64,000 bases of DNA from Rhizobium subbaraonis (GCF_900220975.1 NZ_OBQD01000015.1:89730-153729); one strand, 5' to 3'. Positions 38,344-47,272 are shown, numbered from the stretch's first letter. Numbers and translations are program-made. The notes: a model not told the origin generated them from the sequence alone.

Positions 38344-38427
38344 GGGACGGTCCTCCTTATATCTTAACTGGCTAAGTCACCTTTAGCGGGGGGCGGTCGG
38401 CAGTCAATGCCGCGCGCGCTTATAACA

Positions 38428-38442
38428 TGAATTTGATTTTCC
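38428..38442. promoter_or_regulatory. weak RirA-box candidate
   Basis: TGA-N9-TCC differs in one end base from the TGA-N9-TCA iron-responsive operator core known for RirA. It lies between the ferric-binding protein gene and rirA, so repression of the former is plausible. The motif is short and can occur by chance. Confidence 0.3.
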
Positions 38443-38447
38443 GCTTT

Positions 38448-38464
38448 TTTGGAATTGTTCCAAA
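38448..38464. promoter_or_regulatory. Irr-box-like palindrome upstream of rirA
   Basis: TTTGGAATTGTTCCAAA is a perfect 7-bp dyad around TTG. It matches the Irr iron control element pattern TTTAGAA-N3-TTCTAAA except for one symmetric base per arm. It lies 52-68 bases before the rirA start and about 105 bases from the divergent ferric-binding protein gene. Confidence 0.6.
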
Positions 38465-38515
38465 CTTTGATACGGCCTATATGTAGAGCCAACCTTATCG
38501 GATTCGGAGTCGGCA

Positions 38516-38980
38516 ATGCGCCTGACGAAACAGACCAACTATGCTGTGCGGCTGCTGATGTACTGCGCTGCGAACGGCGAAAAGCTGAGTCGCATTCCCG
38601 AGATCGCCAGGGCCTATGGCGTTTCGGAGCTGTTCCTGTTCAAGATTCTCCAGCCGCTGACGCGTGCGGGACTTGTGGAAACGGTGCGCGGACGTAACGG
38701 CGGGGTCCGACTGCCCAAGCCCGCGTCAGAGATCACGCTGTTCGACGTCGTGCGCGTAACCGAGGATTCGTTCGCCATGGCCGAATGTTTCGAGGCCGGC
38801 GAAATCGAGTGTCCGCTGGTCGACAGCTGCGGCCTGAACGCCGCGCTGCGCAAGGCGCTGAACGCGTTCTTCGATGTCCTGCAGCAGTATACGATTGACG
38901 ACCTGGTCAAGGCGCGCCCGCAGATCGGCTTCCTGCTTGGGCTTGAAGGTCCGCCTGCCGAGCGCCAGCCTGCGGCCTGA
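38516..38980 (+). CDS. rirA: RirA, rhizobial iron regulator (Rrf2 family)
   Basis: A 154-residue Rrf2-family repressor that uses an iron-sulfur cluster to sense iron and shuts down iron-uptake genes when iron is sufficient. The N-terminus MRLTKQTNYAVRLLMYCAAN, the winged-helix segment IARAYGVSELFLFKILQPLT and cysteines C91, C99 and C105 match the known cluster ligands of RirA and separate it from IscR and NsrR. It is divergent from an iron binding protein gene and has an Irr-like box upstream. The C-terminal tail (PPAERQPAA) is variable. It is followed by its own terminator. Confidence 0.95.
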   Translation: MRLTKQTNYAVRLLMYCAANGEKLSRIPEIARAYGVSELFLFKILQPLTRAGLVETVRGRNGGVRLPKPASEITLFDVVRVTEDSFAMAECFEAGEIECPLVDSCGLNAALRKALNAFFDVLQQYTIDDLVKARPQIGFLLGLEGPPAERQPAA

Positions 38981-39002
38981 GAGCTGCTTTTCCGTCTGAG
39001 CC

Positions 39003-39034
39003 AGCCCCGTGCCCGTCCGGTCGCGGGGCTTTTT
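39003..39034 (+). terminator. intrinsic terminator of rirA
   Basis: AGCCCCG pairs with CGGGGCT over a 14-base loop, then TTTTT. It begins 23 bases after the rirA stop. Confidence 0.75.
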
Positions 39035-39060
39035 CGTGCGGCGCACTTTCGCTTGCGGCG

Positions 39061-39468
39061 CTATTGAAAAGTGCCCATCCCTTTGTCGACGAATTCCTGA
39101 ATAATGAAGCCGATCGCGGTCGGATCCAGCTCCGACTTGTCGATGCGGAAGTCGACGCCATAGTCGTCGATGTTCTGGAAGTAGGCGTCGGCGATCGACG
39201 ACGAGATGACGCCGATCGGGCCGATATAGCCGTTCTGGCGAAGTTCAGGGACCGTCTCGCGGAAGTCCGCCTGCGGCTGCAGGCGGTTGTCCATCAGGAT
39301 CATGTCGAGGCGCGGTTCGCCGGTGCGGATGAATTCGAGGGCGGCCTCCACCGTCTCGACATAGTGCAGCTTGACATCGACGTTCGGTACCTTGCGCATC
39401 AAGGCGCGCATGATGACGTTCTCGGCGGGATCGTCGTCAACGAGCAGGATGTTTATGGTGACGGTCAT
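39061..39468 (-). CDS. single-domain response regulator (receiver only)
   Basis: A 135-residue CheY-like receiver. The acidic pocket is ILLVDDDPAEN (D11-D13), the predicted phospho-acceptor is D60 in LDMILMDNRLQPQ, the switch serine is in GVISSSIAD, and the conserved lysine is in FRIDKSELDP. No output domain is present, so it acts by protein contact. The frame is open 53 codons upstream, but that part is cysteine/proline-rich and non-conserved in appearance; ATG 39468 (MTVTINILLVDDD) fits the fold start. It follows a LuxR-type gene on the same strand with a 177-base gap; the partner kinase is unknown. Confidence 0.85.
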   Translation of the reverse strand: MTVTINILLVDDDPAENVIMRALMRKVPNVDVKLHYVETVEAALEFIRTGEPRLDMILMDNRLQPQADFRETVPELRQNGYIGPIGVISSSIADAYFQNIDDYGVDFRIDKSELDPTAIGFIIQEFVDKGMGTFQ

Positions 39469-39645
39469 GGCGAGCTCGGCCTGGGCGTTAACCGGTTGTC
39501 TATCTTGCATGTGGACCGGTTGGTCTCGCGCGACGTCGTCCGGAAGCCGCGGTAGCGTCCCGCCACATTCGTCGCACTGTGGTTCAACAAACGGTCTACC
39601 ACAACCCCTCGTTTTGCAATTGTACACCGTTCCCAGTGGTCCGGC

Positions 39646-40416
39646 CTACTGAATGATCTGCTCTCGGATCGCTTTGGCGACCATTTGCGTGCGGTTCACC
39701 ACGTCGAGCTTCTTCAGGATCGTTGCGGTATGGGAGTTGACGGTGTGCTCCGAGACCGAAACGATGAGGGCTATCTCGCTCGCCGTCTTGCCATAGGATA
39801 TCCACCGCAGGATTTCGGTCTCGCGCCGAGTCAGGCCTGTTCCGGTTTTGATCGATAGGACGGCACGAAAGAAGTAGTCGAAGACGCAAGCGGTCTCGTA
39901 GCATAGTTCCATGTGCTGCTGGCGATGGATGTCGCTGTTGTCGCCGAGGTAGATCACCGCATGGCGGGCGCCGGACGTGGCCTGTACGGGAACGGCCGCC
40001 GCCAGCTCGAAGCCGAGTTGCGTCAGCAGGCTATGTGTCGCGCCGTCGCCGGTCTCAACCGGCAGATCCCCGGCTCGCCAGACCGTCGGTATGGCCGAGC
40101 GGTGAAGGCTTTTCGCCACGTCGGATTCGTGGAAGCGGTGCCGCTTGTCGTAGGTTTCCGCAAGGCCGGCCGACAGGTCGTGCAGCACAAGCTTGCTCGC
40201 AAGGCTGCCGCCTTCCTGATCCGCCCCCAACTGAATGACGCAGAAATGCTCGAAGCCGAAGCGCAGCGCCGTGCCGTGAAACAGGCGGAAGAAATCGACA
40301 CGATTGAGAGCCTTGTCCAAATCGCATTCGAAATCATATCGGCGATGATGCGGTGAAAGTGCGGCCACGCGGCTCCCCAACCATCTGACGCAGGACTGTA
40401 GCCGCGCAAAAAGCAT
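39646..40416 (-). CDS. LuxR-type regulator with autoinducer-binding-like domain
   Basis: About 256 residues. The N-terminal two thirds resemble the Autoind_bind fold (FFRLFHGTALRFGFEHFCVI ... GFELAAAVPVQATSGARHAV). The C-terminus is a GerE helix-turn-helix (GLTRRETEILRWISYGKTAS ... VSEHTVNSHTATILKKLDVV). I cannot verify the set of homoserine-lactone-contacting residues. No luxI-type synthase is in the window, so it would be an orphan receptor. The start is uncertain: ATG 40416 is given, with no good ribosome binding site, and a TTG lies two codons earlier. Confidence 0.8.
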   Translation of the reverse strand: MLFARLQSCVRWLGSRVAALSPHHRRYDFECDLDKALNRVDFFRLFHGTALRFGFEHFCVIQLGADQEGGSLASKLVLHDLSAGLAETYDKRHRFHESDVAKSLHRSAIPTVWRAGDLPVETGDGATHSLLTQLGFELAAAVPVQATSGARHAVIYLGDNSDIHRQQHMELCYETACVFDYFFRAVLSIKTGTGLTRRETEILRWISYGKTASEIALIVSVSEHTVNSHTATILKKLDVVNRTQMVAKAIREQIIQ

Positions 40417-40422
40417 GAGCAA

Positions 40423-40794
40423 AGAGTATTAGGTCCGTTTTTTCGCAGTGGGACACATTTTTCCGTGAGAATATGCCTGACATGCACGTAAGTGACCGTT
40501 TCTGGGAGCAATTTCGTACGTTTCGCGCATGTCGGTCAGGTGTGCCGGCAGTTGTGTCCGTTCGATTCATGCCCGGTATGCGTCGCCGGCCTGCCATGGG
40601 CGCGAGACAGATGAAATGGCCCGTAAAATGCCTTCTGCGGATGATTTTTCTCTACTGTTTTACATCTGGATAAAATTATTCGCGGCCTTATTGCAATCGC
40701 GCGGCAAATATCGTTCCATCCGCGCAAGGCCGGGGGCCCGACTTGCGCACCCGCGACCGAAACAAACAAAAAAGCAAAATCTGGGAAGCTCGCT
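40423..40794. other. 372-bp gap between the LuxR-type gene and dppA
   Basis: This is the divergent promoter region. An imperfect dyad (CCTGACATGC at 40479-40488, and GCATGTC with GTCAGG at about 40526-40541) could be a regulator site. The part near dppA is AT-rich (40640-40700). A GGGAAGCTCGCT site precedes dppA at 40795. No gene is seen. Confidence 0.4.
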
Positions 40795-42390
40795 ATGAAA
40801 AAGCTGACTACTCTCCTCGCGGCGACCGCGCTTGCGTCCATGATGGCGTCTGCCGCCTGGTCCAAGACCCTCGTCTATTGCTCCGAAGGATCGCCGGAAG
40901 GCTTTGATCCCGGCATGTATACCGCTGGTACGACGTTCGACGCATCGTCGCGCACGGTCTACAACCGCCTCGTTGAATTCAAGCACGGCAGCACGGAGAT
41001 CGAGCCGGGCCTTGCCGAAAGCTGGACCGTTTCCGACGACGGCACTGTCTACACCTTCAAGCTCCGTCCGGGCGTGAAGTTCCAGACCACCGAATTCTTT
41101 ACGCCGACGCGCGAACTCAGTGCCGACGACGTCATCTTCTCGTTCGAGCGCCAGTACAAGGAAGACAACAAGTGGAACAAGTACGTCGCGGGCGCGTCCT
41201 GGGAGTACTTTGCCGGCATGGGCTTCCCGGAACTGATCAAGTCGATCGAGAAGGTTGACGATCTGACGGTCAAGTTCACCCTCAACCGCCCGGAAGCGCC
41301 GTTCCTCGCCAACCTCGGCATGGACTTCGCCTCGATCCTGTCGAAGGAGTACGCCGACAAGCTCGAAGCCGACGGCAAGATGGAGCTGATGAACCAGCAG
41401 CCGCTCGGCACCGGCCCCTACACCTTCGTTGCCTATCAGGCCGACGCCGCCATCCGCTACAAGGCCAACCCGGACTACTGGGGCGGCGCGCAGAAGATCG
41501 ACGACCTCGTCTTCGCGATCACGACCGACGCCGCCGTCCGCGCCCAGAAGCTCAAGGCCGGCGAATGCCATATCATGCCTTATCCGAACGCCGCTGACGT
41601 TGCCGGCCTGAAGGAAGACCCGAACCTGACGGTTCTGGAGCAGGAAGGCCTGAACGTCGCCTACCTCGCCTACAACACGCTGGTGGCTCCGTTCGACAAA
41701 GTCGAGGTCCGCAAGGCGCTCAACATGGCCGTCAACAAGCAGGCCATCGTCGATGCTGTGTTCCAGGGCGCGGCAACGGTTGCCAAGAACCCGATCCCGC
41801 CGACCATGTGGTCGTACAATGACGCCGTCGAAGACGACAAGTACGATCCGGAAGCAGCCAAGAAGATGCTTGAGGATGCAGGCGTTTCCGGCCTGAAGAT
41901 GAAGATCTGGGCCATGCCGGTCGCTCGTCCCTACATGCTCAACGCGCGCCGCGCCGCCGAGCTGATGCAGGCCGACCTTGCCAAGATCGGCGTCGAGGTC
42001 GAGATCGTCTCCTACGAGTGGGCCGAATACCTCAAGCTCTCCTCCGACAAGAACCGCGACGGTGCCGTCATCCTCGGTTGGACCGGCGACAACGGCGATC
42101 CGGACAACTTCCTCGACACGCTGCTTGGTTGCGACGCCGTCGGCGGTAACAACCGCGCACAATGGTGCAACAAGGAATTCGACGACCTGATGACGAAGGC
42201 CAAGGCGACCGCCGACGTTGCAGAGCGCACGAAGTACTATGAAGAGGCCCAGGTCATCTTCAAGAAGGAAGCCCCTTGGAACACCATCGACCACTCGCTC
42301 GTCGCCGTCCCTATGAACAAGAAGGTCACGGGCTTCGTGATGGACCCGCTCGGCATCCACCGCTTTGACGGTGTGGACATCGCCGAGTAA
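40795..42390 (+). CDS. dppA: dipeptide ABC transporter substrate-binding protein
   Basis: A 531-residue SBP_bac_5-family periplasmic protein with a signal peptide (MKKLTTLLAATALASMMASA, cleavage near AAWSK). The mature start KTLVYCSEGSPEGFDPGMYT with its cysteine, and the blocks GTGPYTFVAYQADAAIRYKA and KADLAKIGVEVEIVSYEW-like DLAKIGVEVEIVSYEWAEYL, fit DppA rather than OppA. A terminator-like hairpin separates it from dppB, so binding protein should be made in excess. The locus dppABCDF imports dipeptides and, in some species, haem or 5-aminolevulinate. Confidence 0.93.
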   Translation: MKKLTTLLAATALASMMASAAWSKTLVYCSEGSPEGFDPGMYTAGTTFDASSRTVYNRLVEFKHGSTEIEPGLAESWTVSDDGTVYTFKLRPGVKFQTTEFFTPTRELSADDVIFSFERQYKEDNKWNKYVAGASWEYFAGMGFPELIKSIEKVDDLTVKFTLNRPEAPFLANLGMDFASILSKEYADKLEADGKMELMNQQPLGTGPYTFVAYQADAAIRYKANPDYWGGAQKIDDLVFAITTDAAVRAQKLKAGECHIMPYPNAADVAGLKEDPNLTVLEQEGLNVAYLAYNTLVAPFDKVEVRKALNMAVNKQAIVDAVFQGAATVAKNPIPPTMWSYNDAVEDDKYDPEAAKKMLEDAGVSGLKMKIWAMPVARPYMLNARRAAELMQADLAKIGVEVEIVSYEWAEYLKLSSDKNRDGAVILGWTGDNGDPDNFLDTLLGCDAVGGNNRAQWCNKEFDDLMTKAKATADVAERTKYYEEAQVIFKKEAPWNTIDHSLVAVPMNKKVTGFVMDPLGIHRFDGVDIAE

Positions 42391-42431
42391 AATACCAACA
42401 AGAAAAGCACGCCGACAAAGAGTGTGCATTG

Positions 42432-42467
42432 CCGGCGGCCCGAAGACATTCGGGCCGTCGGTTTTTT
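42432..42467 (+). terminator. attenuator-type terminator between dppA and dppB
   Basis: CCGGCGGCCCGAA pairs with TTCGGGCCGTCGG (13 bp, one wobble) over GACA and is followed by TTTTTT. It is inside the operon, 20 bases before dppB, so partial read-through is expected. Confidence 0.85.
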
Positions 42468-42486
42468 CCAACAGGGATTGGCTCCC

Positions 42487-43491
42487 ATGCTACGCTTCAT
42501 TCTCGGACGGCTTGCCGTCCTGATACCCACGTTCATCGGGGTATCGATCATTGCCTTCTCGTTCATCCGACTCCTTCCCGGCGACCCGGTCATGCTGATG
42601 TCCGGCGAGCGGGTCATGTCGCCAGAACGCCATGCCGAACTGATGAACCAGCTCGGCCTCGACCGGCCGATGTATGTGCAGTACCTGGATTACCTGGGCG
42701 GGCTGCTGACCGGCGACTTCGGCAGCTCGATCGTCACCAAGCGCCCGGTGCTGGACGACTTCCTGCAGCTCTTCCCGGCGACCCTCGAACTGTCGCTCTG
42801 CGCCATCATCCTCGCCGTCTGCTTGGGGATTCCCGCAGGCGTTCTGGCGGCTGTAAAGCGCGGCTCGTGGATCGACCAGACCGTGATGGGCGCGGCCCTC
42901 GTCGGCTATTCGATGCCGATCTTCTGGTGGGGCCTGCTGCTGATCATCTTCTTCTCCGGCTATCTGGGCTGGACTCCCGTCTCGGGCCGCATCTCGCTGT
43001 TGTATTTCTTCCCGCCCGTCACCGGTTTCATGCTGATCGACAGCCTTCTGTCCGGGCAGGCTGGCGCCTTCAAGTCGGCGGTCACCTACCTGATCCTGCC
43101 CACGATCGTGCTGGCGACGATTCCGCTCGCCGTCATCGCCCGCCAGACGCGGTCGGCGATGCTCGAAGTGCTGGGTGAAGACTACGTCCGCACCGCCCGC
43201 TCCAAGGGGCTCGCACCCTTGCGCGTCGTCGGCGTGCATGCGTTGCGCAACGCCATGATTCCGGTCATCACCACCATCGGCCTGCAGGTCGGCGTGCTGC
43301 TGGCCGGCGCGATCCTGACGGAAACGATCTTTTCCTGGCCGGGCATCGGCAAGTGGATGGTCGATTCGGTGTTCAAGCGGGATTACGCGGTAGTGCAGGG
43401 CGGCCTGATGCTGATCGCCGGCGTCATCATGCTCGTGAACCTGATCGTCGATCTGCTCTACGGGTTCATCAACCCGCGGATCCGGCACTAG
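42487..43491 (+). CDS. dppB: dipeptide ABC transporter permease
   Basis: A 334-residue permease. The N-terminal membrane span is LGRLAVLIPTFIGVSIIAFS and RLLPGDPVMLMSGE is typical of DppB. The EAA-type loop is VRTARSKGLAPLRVVGVHAL, and ETIFSWPGIGKWMVDSVFKR ends the family signature. The frame extends 21 codons upstream through the attenuator hairpin; ATG 42487 (MLRFILGRLA) is the family start. Confidence 0.94.
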   Translation: MLRFILGRLAVLIPTFIGVSIIAFSFIRLLPGDPVMLMSGERVMSPERHAELMNQLGLDRPMYVQYLDYLGGLLTGDFGSSIVTKRPVLDDFLQLFPATLELSLCAIILAVCLGIPAGVLAAVKRGSWIDQTVMGAALVGYSMPIFWWGLLLIIFFSGYLGWTPVSGRISLLYFFPPVTGFMLIDSLLSGQAGAFKSAVTYLILPTIVLATIPLAVIARQTRSAMLEVLGEDYVRTARSKGLAPLRVVGVHALRNAMIPVITTIGLQVGVLLAGAILTETIFSWPGIGKWMVDSVFKRDYAVVQGGLMLIAGVIMLVNLIVDLLYGFINPRIRH

Positions 43492-43503
43492 GAGGTGGCT
43501 GAA

Positions 43504-44421
43504 ATGACTGCAATCGAAAGCAAGGCCGTCGATCCGAAGGTCGCCGAAGCCAAGGCGCCGCCGTCCGGTCTCTCCGAATTCTGGTTCTACTTCTCGCGGA
43601 ACAAGGGTGCGGTGATCGGCCTGGTGGTCTTCCTGATCATCCTGTTCGTCGCGATCTTCGCGCCCATCGTCGCGCCGCACAGCCCGAGCGTCCAGAACCG
43701 CGACATGTTGTTGATGCCGCCGGTCTGGCAGGCAGGCGGCAGCTGGGGGCACATCCTCGGCACGGACGCTGTCGGCCGCGACATCCTCTCGCGCCTGATC
43801 TATGGCGCGCGCTTCTCACTCTTCATCGGCCTCGTCGTCGTGACGCTGTCGGTGATCTCGGGTGTGTTGATCGGTCTCGTCGCCGGCTATTTCCGCGGGC
43901 GGGTCGATACCTTCATCATGCGCATCATGGACATCATCCTGGCGTTTCCCTCGCTGCTGCTGGCGCTGGTGCTGGTCGCAGTGCTCGGCCCCGGCCTGCT
44001 GAATGCGATGATCGCGATCTCGCTCGTCAACCAGCCGCACTTCGTGCGCCTGACGCGTGCGGCCGTGATGACCGAGCGCACCAAGGATTATGTGGTCGGC
44101 TCGAAAGTGGCGGGTGCGGGCACCCTGCGGCTGATGTTCCTGACCATCCTGCCGAACTGCTTGGCGCCGCTGATCGTGCAGGCGACGCTCGCCTTCTCGG
44201 CGGCGATCCTGGACGCGGCAGCCCTCGGCTTCCTCGGCATGGGCGCCCAGCCGCCGACGCCGGAATGGGGCACGATGCTTGCCGAAGCGCGCGAATTCAT
44301 CCAGCGCGCCTGGTGGGTCGTCACCTTCCCGGGCCTTGCCATTCTCATCACCGTGCTCGCCATCAACCTGATGGGCGACGGCCTGCGCGATGCTCTTGAT
44401 CCGAAATTGAAGAGGTCGTGA
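43504..44421 (+). CDS. dppC: dipeptide ABC transporter permease
   Basis: A 305-residue permease. After a roughly 30-residue cytosolic N-tail there are six membrane spans. GTDAVGRDILSRLIYGARFS is diagnostic of DppC/OppC, and the EAA loop is around VVGSKVAGAGTLRLMFLTILP. TAGGAGGTGGCTGAA gives a strong ribosome binding site for ATG 43504; an upstream start at 43495 lies inside that site. It starts 12 bases after dppB. Confidence 0.94.
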   Translation: MTAIESKAVDPKVAEAKAPPSGLSEFWFYFSRNKGAVIGLVVFLIILFVAIFAPIVAPHSPSVQNRDMLLMPPVWQAGGSWGHILGTDAVGRDILSRLIYGARFSLFIGLVVVTLSVISGVLIGLVAGYFRGRVDTFIMRIMDIILAFPSLLLALVLVAVLGPGLLNAMIAISLVNQPHFVRLTRAAVMTERTKDYVVGSKVAGAGTLRLMFLTILPNCLAPLIVQATLAFSAAILDAAALGFLGMGAQPPTPEWGTMLAEAREFIQRAWWVVTFPGLAILITVLAINLMGDGLRDALDPKLKRS

Positions 44422-45275
44422 TGTCGCTCCTCGAAATCCAGAACCTGGTCGTCGAATTCCAGACGGCCTCTGGCCCGTTCCGGGCCGTGGACGGTGTCTC
44501 GCTGAAGGTCGACGAGGGCGAGGTGCTCGCCATCGTCGGCGAATCCGGCTCGGGCAAGTCCGTCTCCATGCTGGCCGCCATGGGCCTTCTGCCCTGGACC
44601 GCCAAGGTCACCGCCGACAAGCTCACCTTCTACGGCCGCGACATGCAGTCGATGTCGGACGCCGAGCGGCGCAAGATCATCGGCAAGGAGATCTCGATGA
44701 TCTTCCAGGAGCCGGTAGCCAGCCTCAATCCGTGCTTCACCGTCGGTTACCAGATCGAGGAGGTGTTGCGCGTGCATACCGATCTCGACCGCAAGGCGCG
44801 GCGGGCCCGGGCGATCGAGCTGTTCCAGCTTGTCGGCATCCCCAACCCGGAGGAGCGACTCGGCCACTATCCGCACCAGATGTCTGGCGGTCAGTGCCAG
44901 CGTGTGATGATCGCGACAGCGCTCGCCTGCAATCCGAAGCTTCTCATCGCCGACGAGCCGACAACGGCGCTCGACGTGACGATCCAGAAGCAGATCCTCG
45001 ACCTTCTGATGAAGCTCCAGGCCGAGCACGGCATGGGCCTCATCATGATCACGCACGACATGGGCGTGGTGGCCGAGACCGCCGATCGCGTGATCGTGCA
45101 GTACAAGGGCCGGAAGATCGAGGAGGCCGACGTGCTCTCGCTCTTCGAGAATCCGAAGAGCGTCTATACCAAGGCGCTGCTGTCCGCCCTGCCGGAAAAT
45201 GCCGTGGGTGGCAGGCTGCCGACGATCACGGAAAAGCTCACCGACCAACAGATTTTCGAGGGAGCCGTTCGATGA
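44421..45275 (+). CDS. dppD: dipeptide ABC transporter ATP-binding protein
   Basis: A 284-residue oligopeptide-type ATPase. Walker A is [10 protein letters not shown], the signature is [19 protein letters not shown] (a cysteine where arginine is usual), Walker B is [12 protein letters not shown], and the H-loop is ITHDMGVV. Its ATG overlaps the dppC stop by one base (TGATG), and its stop overlaps dppF (ATGA), so translation is coupled along the operon. The C-terminal iron-sulfur-type cysteine cluster of some oligopeptide ATPases is not present. Confidence 0.94.
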   Translation: MSLLEIQNLVVEFQTASGPFRAVDGVSLKVDEGEVLAIVGESGSGKSVSMLAAMGLLPWTAKVTADKLTFYGRDMQSMSDAERRKIIGKEISMIFQEPVASLNPCFTVGYQIEEVLRVHTDLDRKARRARAIELFQLVGIPNPEERLGHYPHQMSGGQCQRVMIATALACNPKLLIADEPTTALDVTIQKQILDLLMKLQAEHGMGLIMITHDMGVVAETADRVIVQYKGRKIEEADVLSLFENPKSVYTKALLSALPENAVGGRLPTITEKLTDQQIFEGAVR

Positions 45276-46099
45276 CCCCCGTTCTCGAGGCGCGCAATCT
45301 CAAGCGCGACTACCACATCCCCGGAAGCCTTCTCAAGAAGGCCAAGACGGTCCATGCGGTCAAGGGCGTGAGCTTCAAGGTCGAGCAGGGCAAGACGCTC
45401 TCGATCGTCGGCGAAAGCGGCTGTGGCAAGTCCACGCTTGCCCGCATGGTCACGATGATCGACCCGGTCACGTCGGGCGAGATGCTGATCGACGGCCAAA
45501 AGGTGGACATTGTGGCCGAACCGCTGTCGTCAGACATGCGCAGCAAGGTGCAGATCGTTTTCCAGAACCCCTACGGTTCGCTGAACCCGCGCAAGAAAAT
45601 CGGCGACATCCTGACCGAACCGCTCATCATCAACACCAAGATCCCCGCCGCTGAGCGCCGGGACAGGGCGATGGCGATGCTGAAGAAGGTGGGGCTCGAG
45701 GAGAAGCACTACAGCCGCTATCCGCACATGTTTTCCGGCGGCCAGCGGCAGCGCGTGGCGATCGCTCGTGCGCTGATGCTCAACCCGCGCCTTCTGGTGC
45801 TGGACGAGCCGGTCTCGGCACTCGACCTGTCGGTCCAGGCCCAGGTGCTCAACCTTCTCGCCGACCTGCAGGAAGAGTTTCACCTGACCTACGTCTTCAT
45901 CAGCCACGACCTGTCGGTCGTGCGCCACATCTCCGACGACGTGATGGTGATGTACTTCGGCGAGGCGGTCGAATACGGCAGTCGCGATCAGGTGTTCGGC
46001 GATCCGCAGCACAGCTATACCAAGACGCTGTTTGCCGCCACGCCGCGGGTCGACGTGGAGGCGATCAAGGCCCGCCTCGAGCGGCGCAAGCGCGCCTGA
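45272..46099 (+). CDS. dppF: dipeptide ABC transporter ATP-binding protein
   Basis: A 275-residue second ATPase of the importer. Walker A is GESGCGKST, the signature is [19 protein letters not shown], and Walker B is LLVLDEPVSALDLSVQAQVL, followed by ISHDLSVVRHISDDVMVMYF typical of DppF/OppF. It begins [16 protein letters not shown] at ATG 45272 within an ATGA overlap with dppD. Gluconokinase follows eight bases after its stop. Confidence 0.94.
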   Translation: MTPVLEARNLKRDYHIPGSLLKKAKTVHAVKGVSFKVEQGKTLSIVGESGCGKSTLARMVTMIDPVTSGEMLIDGQKVDIVAEPLSSDMRSKVQIVFQNPYGSLNPRKKIGDILTEPLIINTKIPAAERRDRAMAMLKKVGLEEKHYSRYPHMFSGGQRQRVAIARALMLNPRLLVLDEPVSALDLSVQAQVLNLLADLQEEFHLTYVFISHDLSVVRHISDDVMVMYFGEAVEYGSRDQVFGDPQHSYTKTLFAATPRVDVEAIKARLERRKRA

Positions 46100-46107
46100 G
46101 GCCGGTC

Positions 46108-46635
46108 GTGAACAGTGGCAGGGCGATCGTCGTGATGGGCGTATCCGGTTGCGGCAAGACGTCTGTCGCCGAAGGTCTTGCCGGAAGCCTCGGCTATTCC
46201 TTCCTCGAAGGCGACCAACTGCATCCGCAGGCCAATATCGACAAGATGTCGAAGGGCGTGCCGCTGACGGACGCGGACCGCTGGCCCTGGCTGGAGCGGA
46301 TCGGCGAGCGGCTGCGCGACGCCACGGCATCGGAGCAGGGGATTGTCGTCTCCTGTTCCGCCTTGAAGCGCGCCTACCGCGACCGCCTGCGGTCGGCCGC
46401 AGGAAGTGGCCTTTCCTTCGTGTTCCTGAGCGGCAGCCGCGCGCTTCTGCTTGAGCGGATGGGGGAGAGGAAGGGCCATTTCATGCCGGCGTGCCTGCTC
46501 GACAGCCAGCTTGCGGCCCTTGAGGACCCTTCCGGCGAGCCGGACGTGGCGACGGTTGACATCGATGCGTCGGTCGCAGACGTCATTGCCGCCAGCCTGA
46601 CACAGCTTTCCGTGCTGGCGGAGAAAGGCCGGTAG
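46108..46635 (+). CDS. gntK: gluconokinase
   Basis: Phosphorylates gluconate to 6-phosphogluconate, the substrate of Edd. It is a 175-residue P-loop kinase of the GntK type: VVMGVSGCGKTSVAEGLA (residues 8-25), LEGDQLHPQANIDKMSKGVP, WPWLERIGERL, and VSCSALKRAYRDRLR. The start is GTG 46108. It lies eight bases after dppF and may share its transcript, which is functionally unexpected. It connects to the Entner-Doudoroff genes at the left end of the window. Confidence 0.92.
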   Translation: MNSGRAIVVMGVSGCGKTSVAEGLAGSLGYSFLEGDQLHPQANIDKMSKGVPLTDADRWPWLERIGERLRDATASEQGIVVSCSALKRAYRDRLRSAAGSGLSFVFLSGSRALLLERMGERKGHFMPACLLDSQLAALEDPSGEPDVATVDIDASVADVIAASLTQLSVLAEKGR

Positions 46636-46807
46636 GACGGTTCCGGGGATTGCTCCGCAGGCACAATTTCCGCTGGCACAATCGTGCTGGCAATGCGCGT
46701 GCGGCAATCGTATAGACCTGAGGCCGCTCCAGATACCCGCCGGCGGGTGGCTGCTGCCTCTGTTTGGCCGGCCACAGGGCTCGAACACCAAAGACAGGAA
46801 CGAACCG

Positions 46808-47155
46808 ATGACCATCACTCGCTTTGAAACCGGCGCCCGCATGAGCGGCGCAGTCGTCCACAACGGCACCATCTACCTGGCCGGCCAGGTCGGTGAGCCG
46901 GGTGCCGACGTCACGACGCAGACGAAGCAGGTTCTGGCCGAGATCGACCGGCTGCTGGCGCTTGCGGGCTCCGACAAGACCCGCATCCTGTCCGCCCAGA
47001 TCTGGCTTGCCGACATGGCCGATTTCCAGAAGATGAACGCTGTCTGGGACGCCTGGGTGCCGCAGGGTAACGCACCGGCACGCGCCACCGGCGAATCCAA
47101 GCTGGCCGGTCCGGAATATCTGGTCGAGATCATCGTCACGGCCGCACAGGCCTGA
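46808..47155 (+). CDS. RidA/YjgF-family reactive imine deaminase
   Basis: A 115-residue RidA-type protein that would hydrolyse reactive enamine/imine intermediates released by PLP enzymes. Family blocks are TIYLAGQVGEPGADVTTQTK and ATGESKLAGPEYLVEIIVTA. The arginine found in strict RidA proteins appears to be replaced in the PARATGES region, so it may belong to another Rid subgroup. AGGAACGAACCG precedes ATG 46808. It is monocistronic and convergent with phyR. Confidence 0.88.
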   Translation: MTITRFETGARMSGAVVHNGTIYLAGQVGEPGADVTTQTKQVLAEIDRLLALAGSDKTRILSAQIWLADMADFQKMNAVWDAWVPQGNAPARATGESKLAGPEYLVEIIVTAAQA

Positions 47156-47216
47156 TCCTCGAACGGCGAAGTCCGCCGTCCGCTGTGACGCGTGCGGATC
47201 GACGTGACGGAAGATG

Positions 47217-47248
47217 AAAGGGCGGGCCGCGTTGCGGCCCGCCCTTTT
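47217..47248. terminator. bidirectional terminator between ridA-type gene and phyR
   Basis: AAAGGGCGGGCCGC-GTT-GCGGCCCGCCCTTT is a perfect 14-bp stem with a T-run on the plus strand and three A/T pairs at the base for the other strand. It separates two convergent genes. Confidence 0.85.
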
Positions 47249-47272
47249 GCATCTCGCTGTTCGAGGATGGCG

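Noticed and set aside
40479..40541. Possible lux box in the dppA upstream gap
   Set aside because: The two halves are imperfect and over 35 bases apart, unlike a lux box of about 18-20 bases; kept only as an unassigned dyad.
46674..46690. Sigma-54-like promoter before the RidA-type gene (TGGCAC...TGCTGG)
   Set aside because: The distance between the GG and GC dinucleotides is one base short of the strict -24/-12 spacing, so it should not function.
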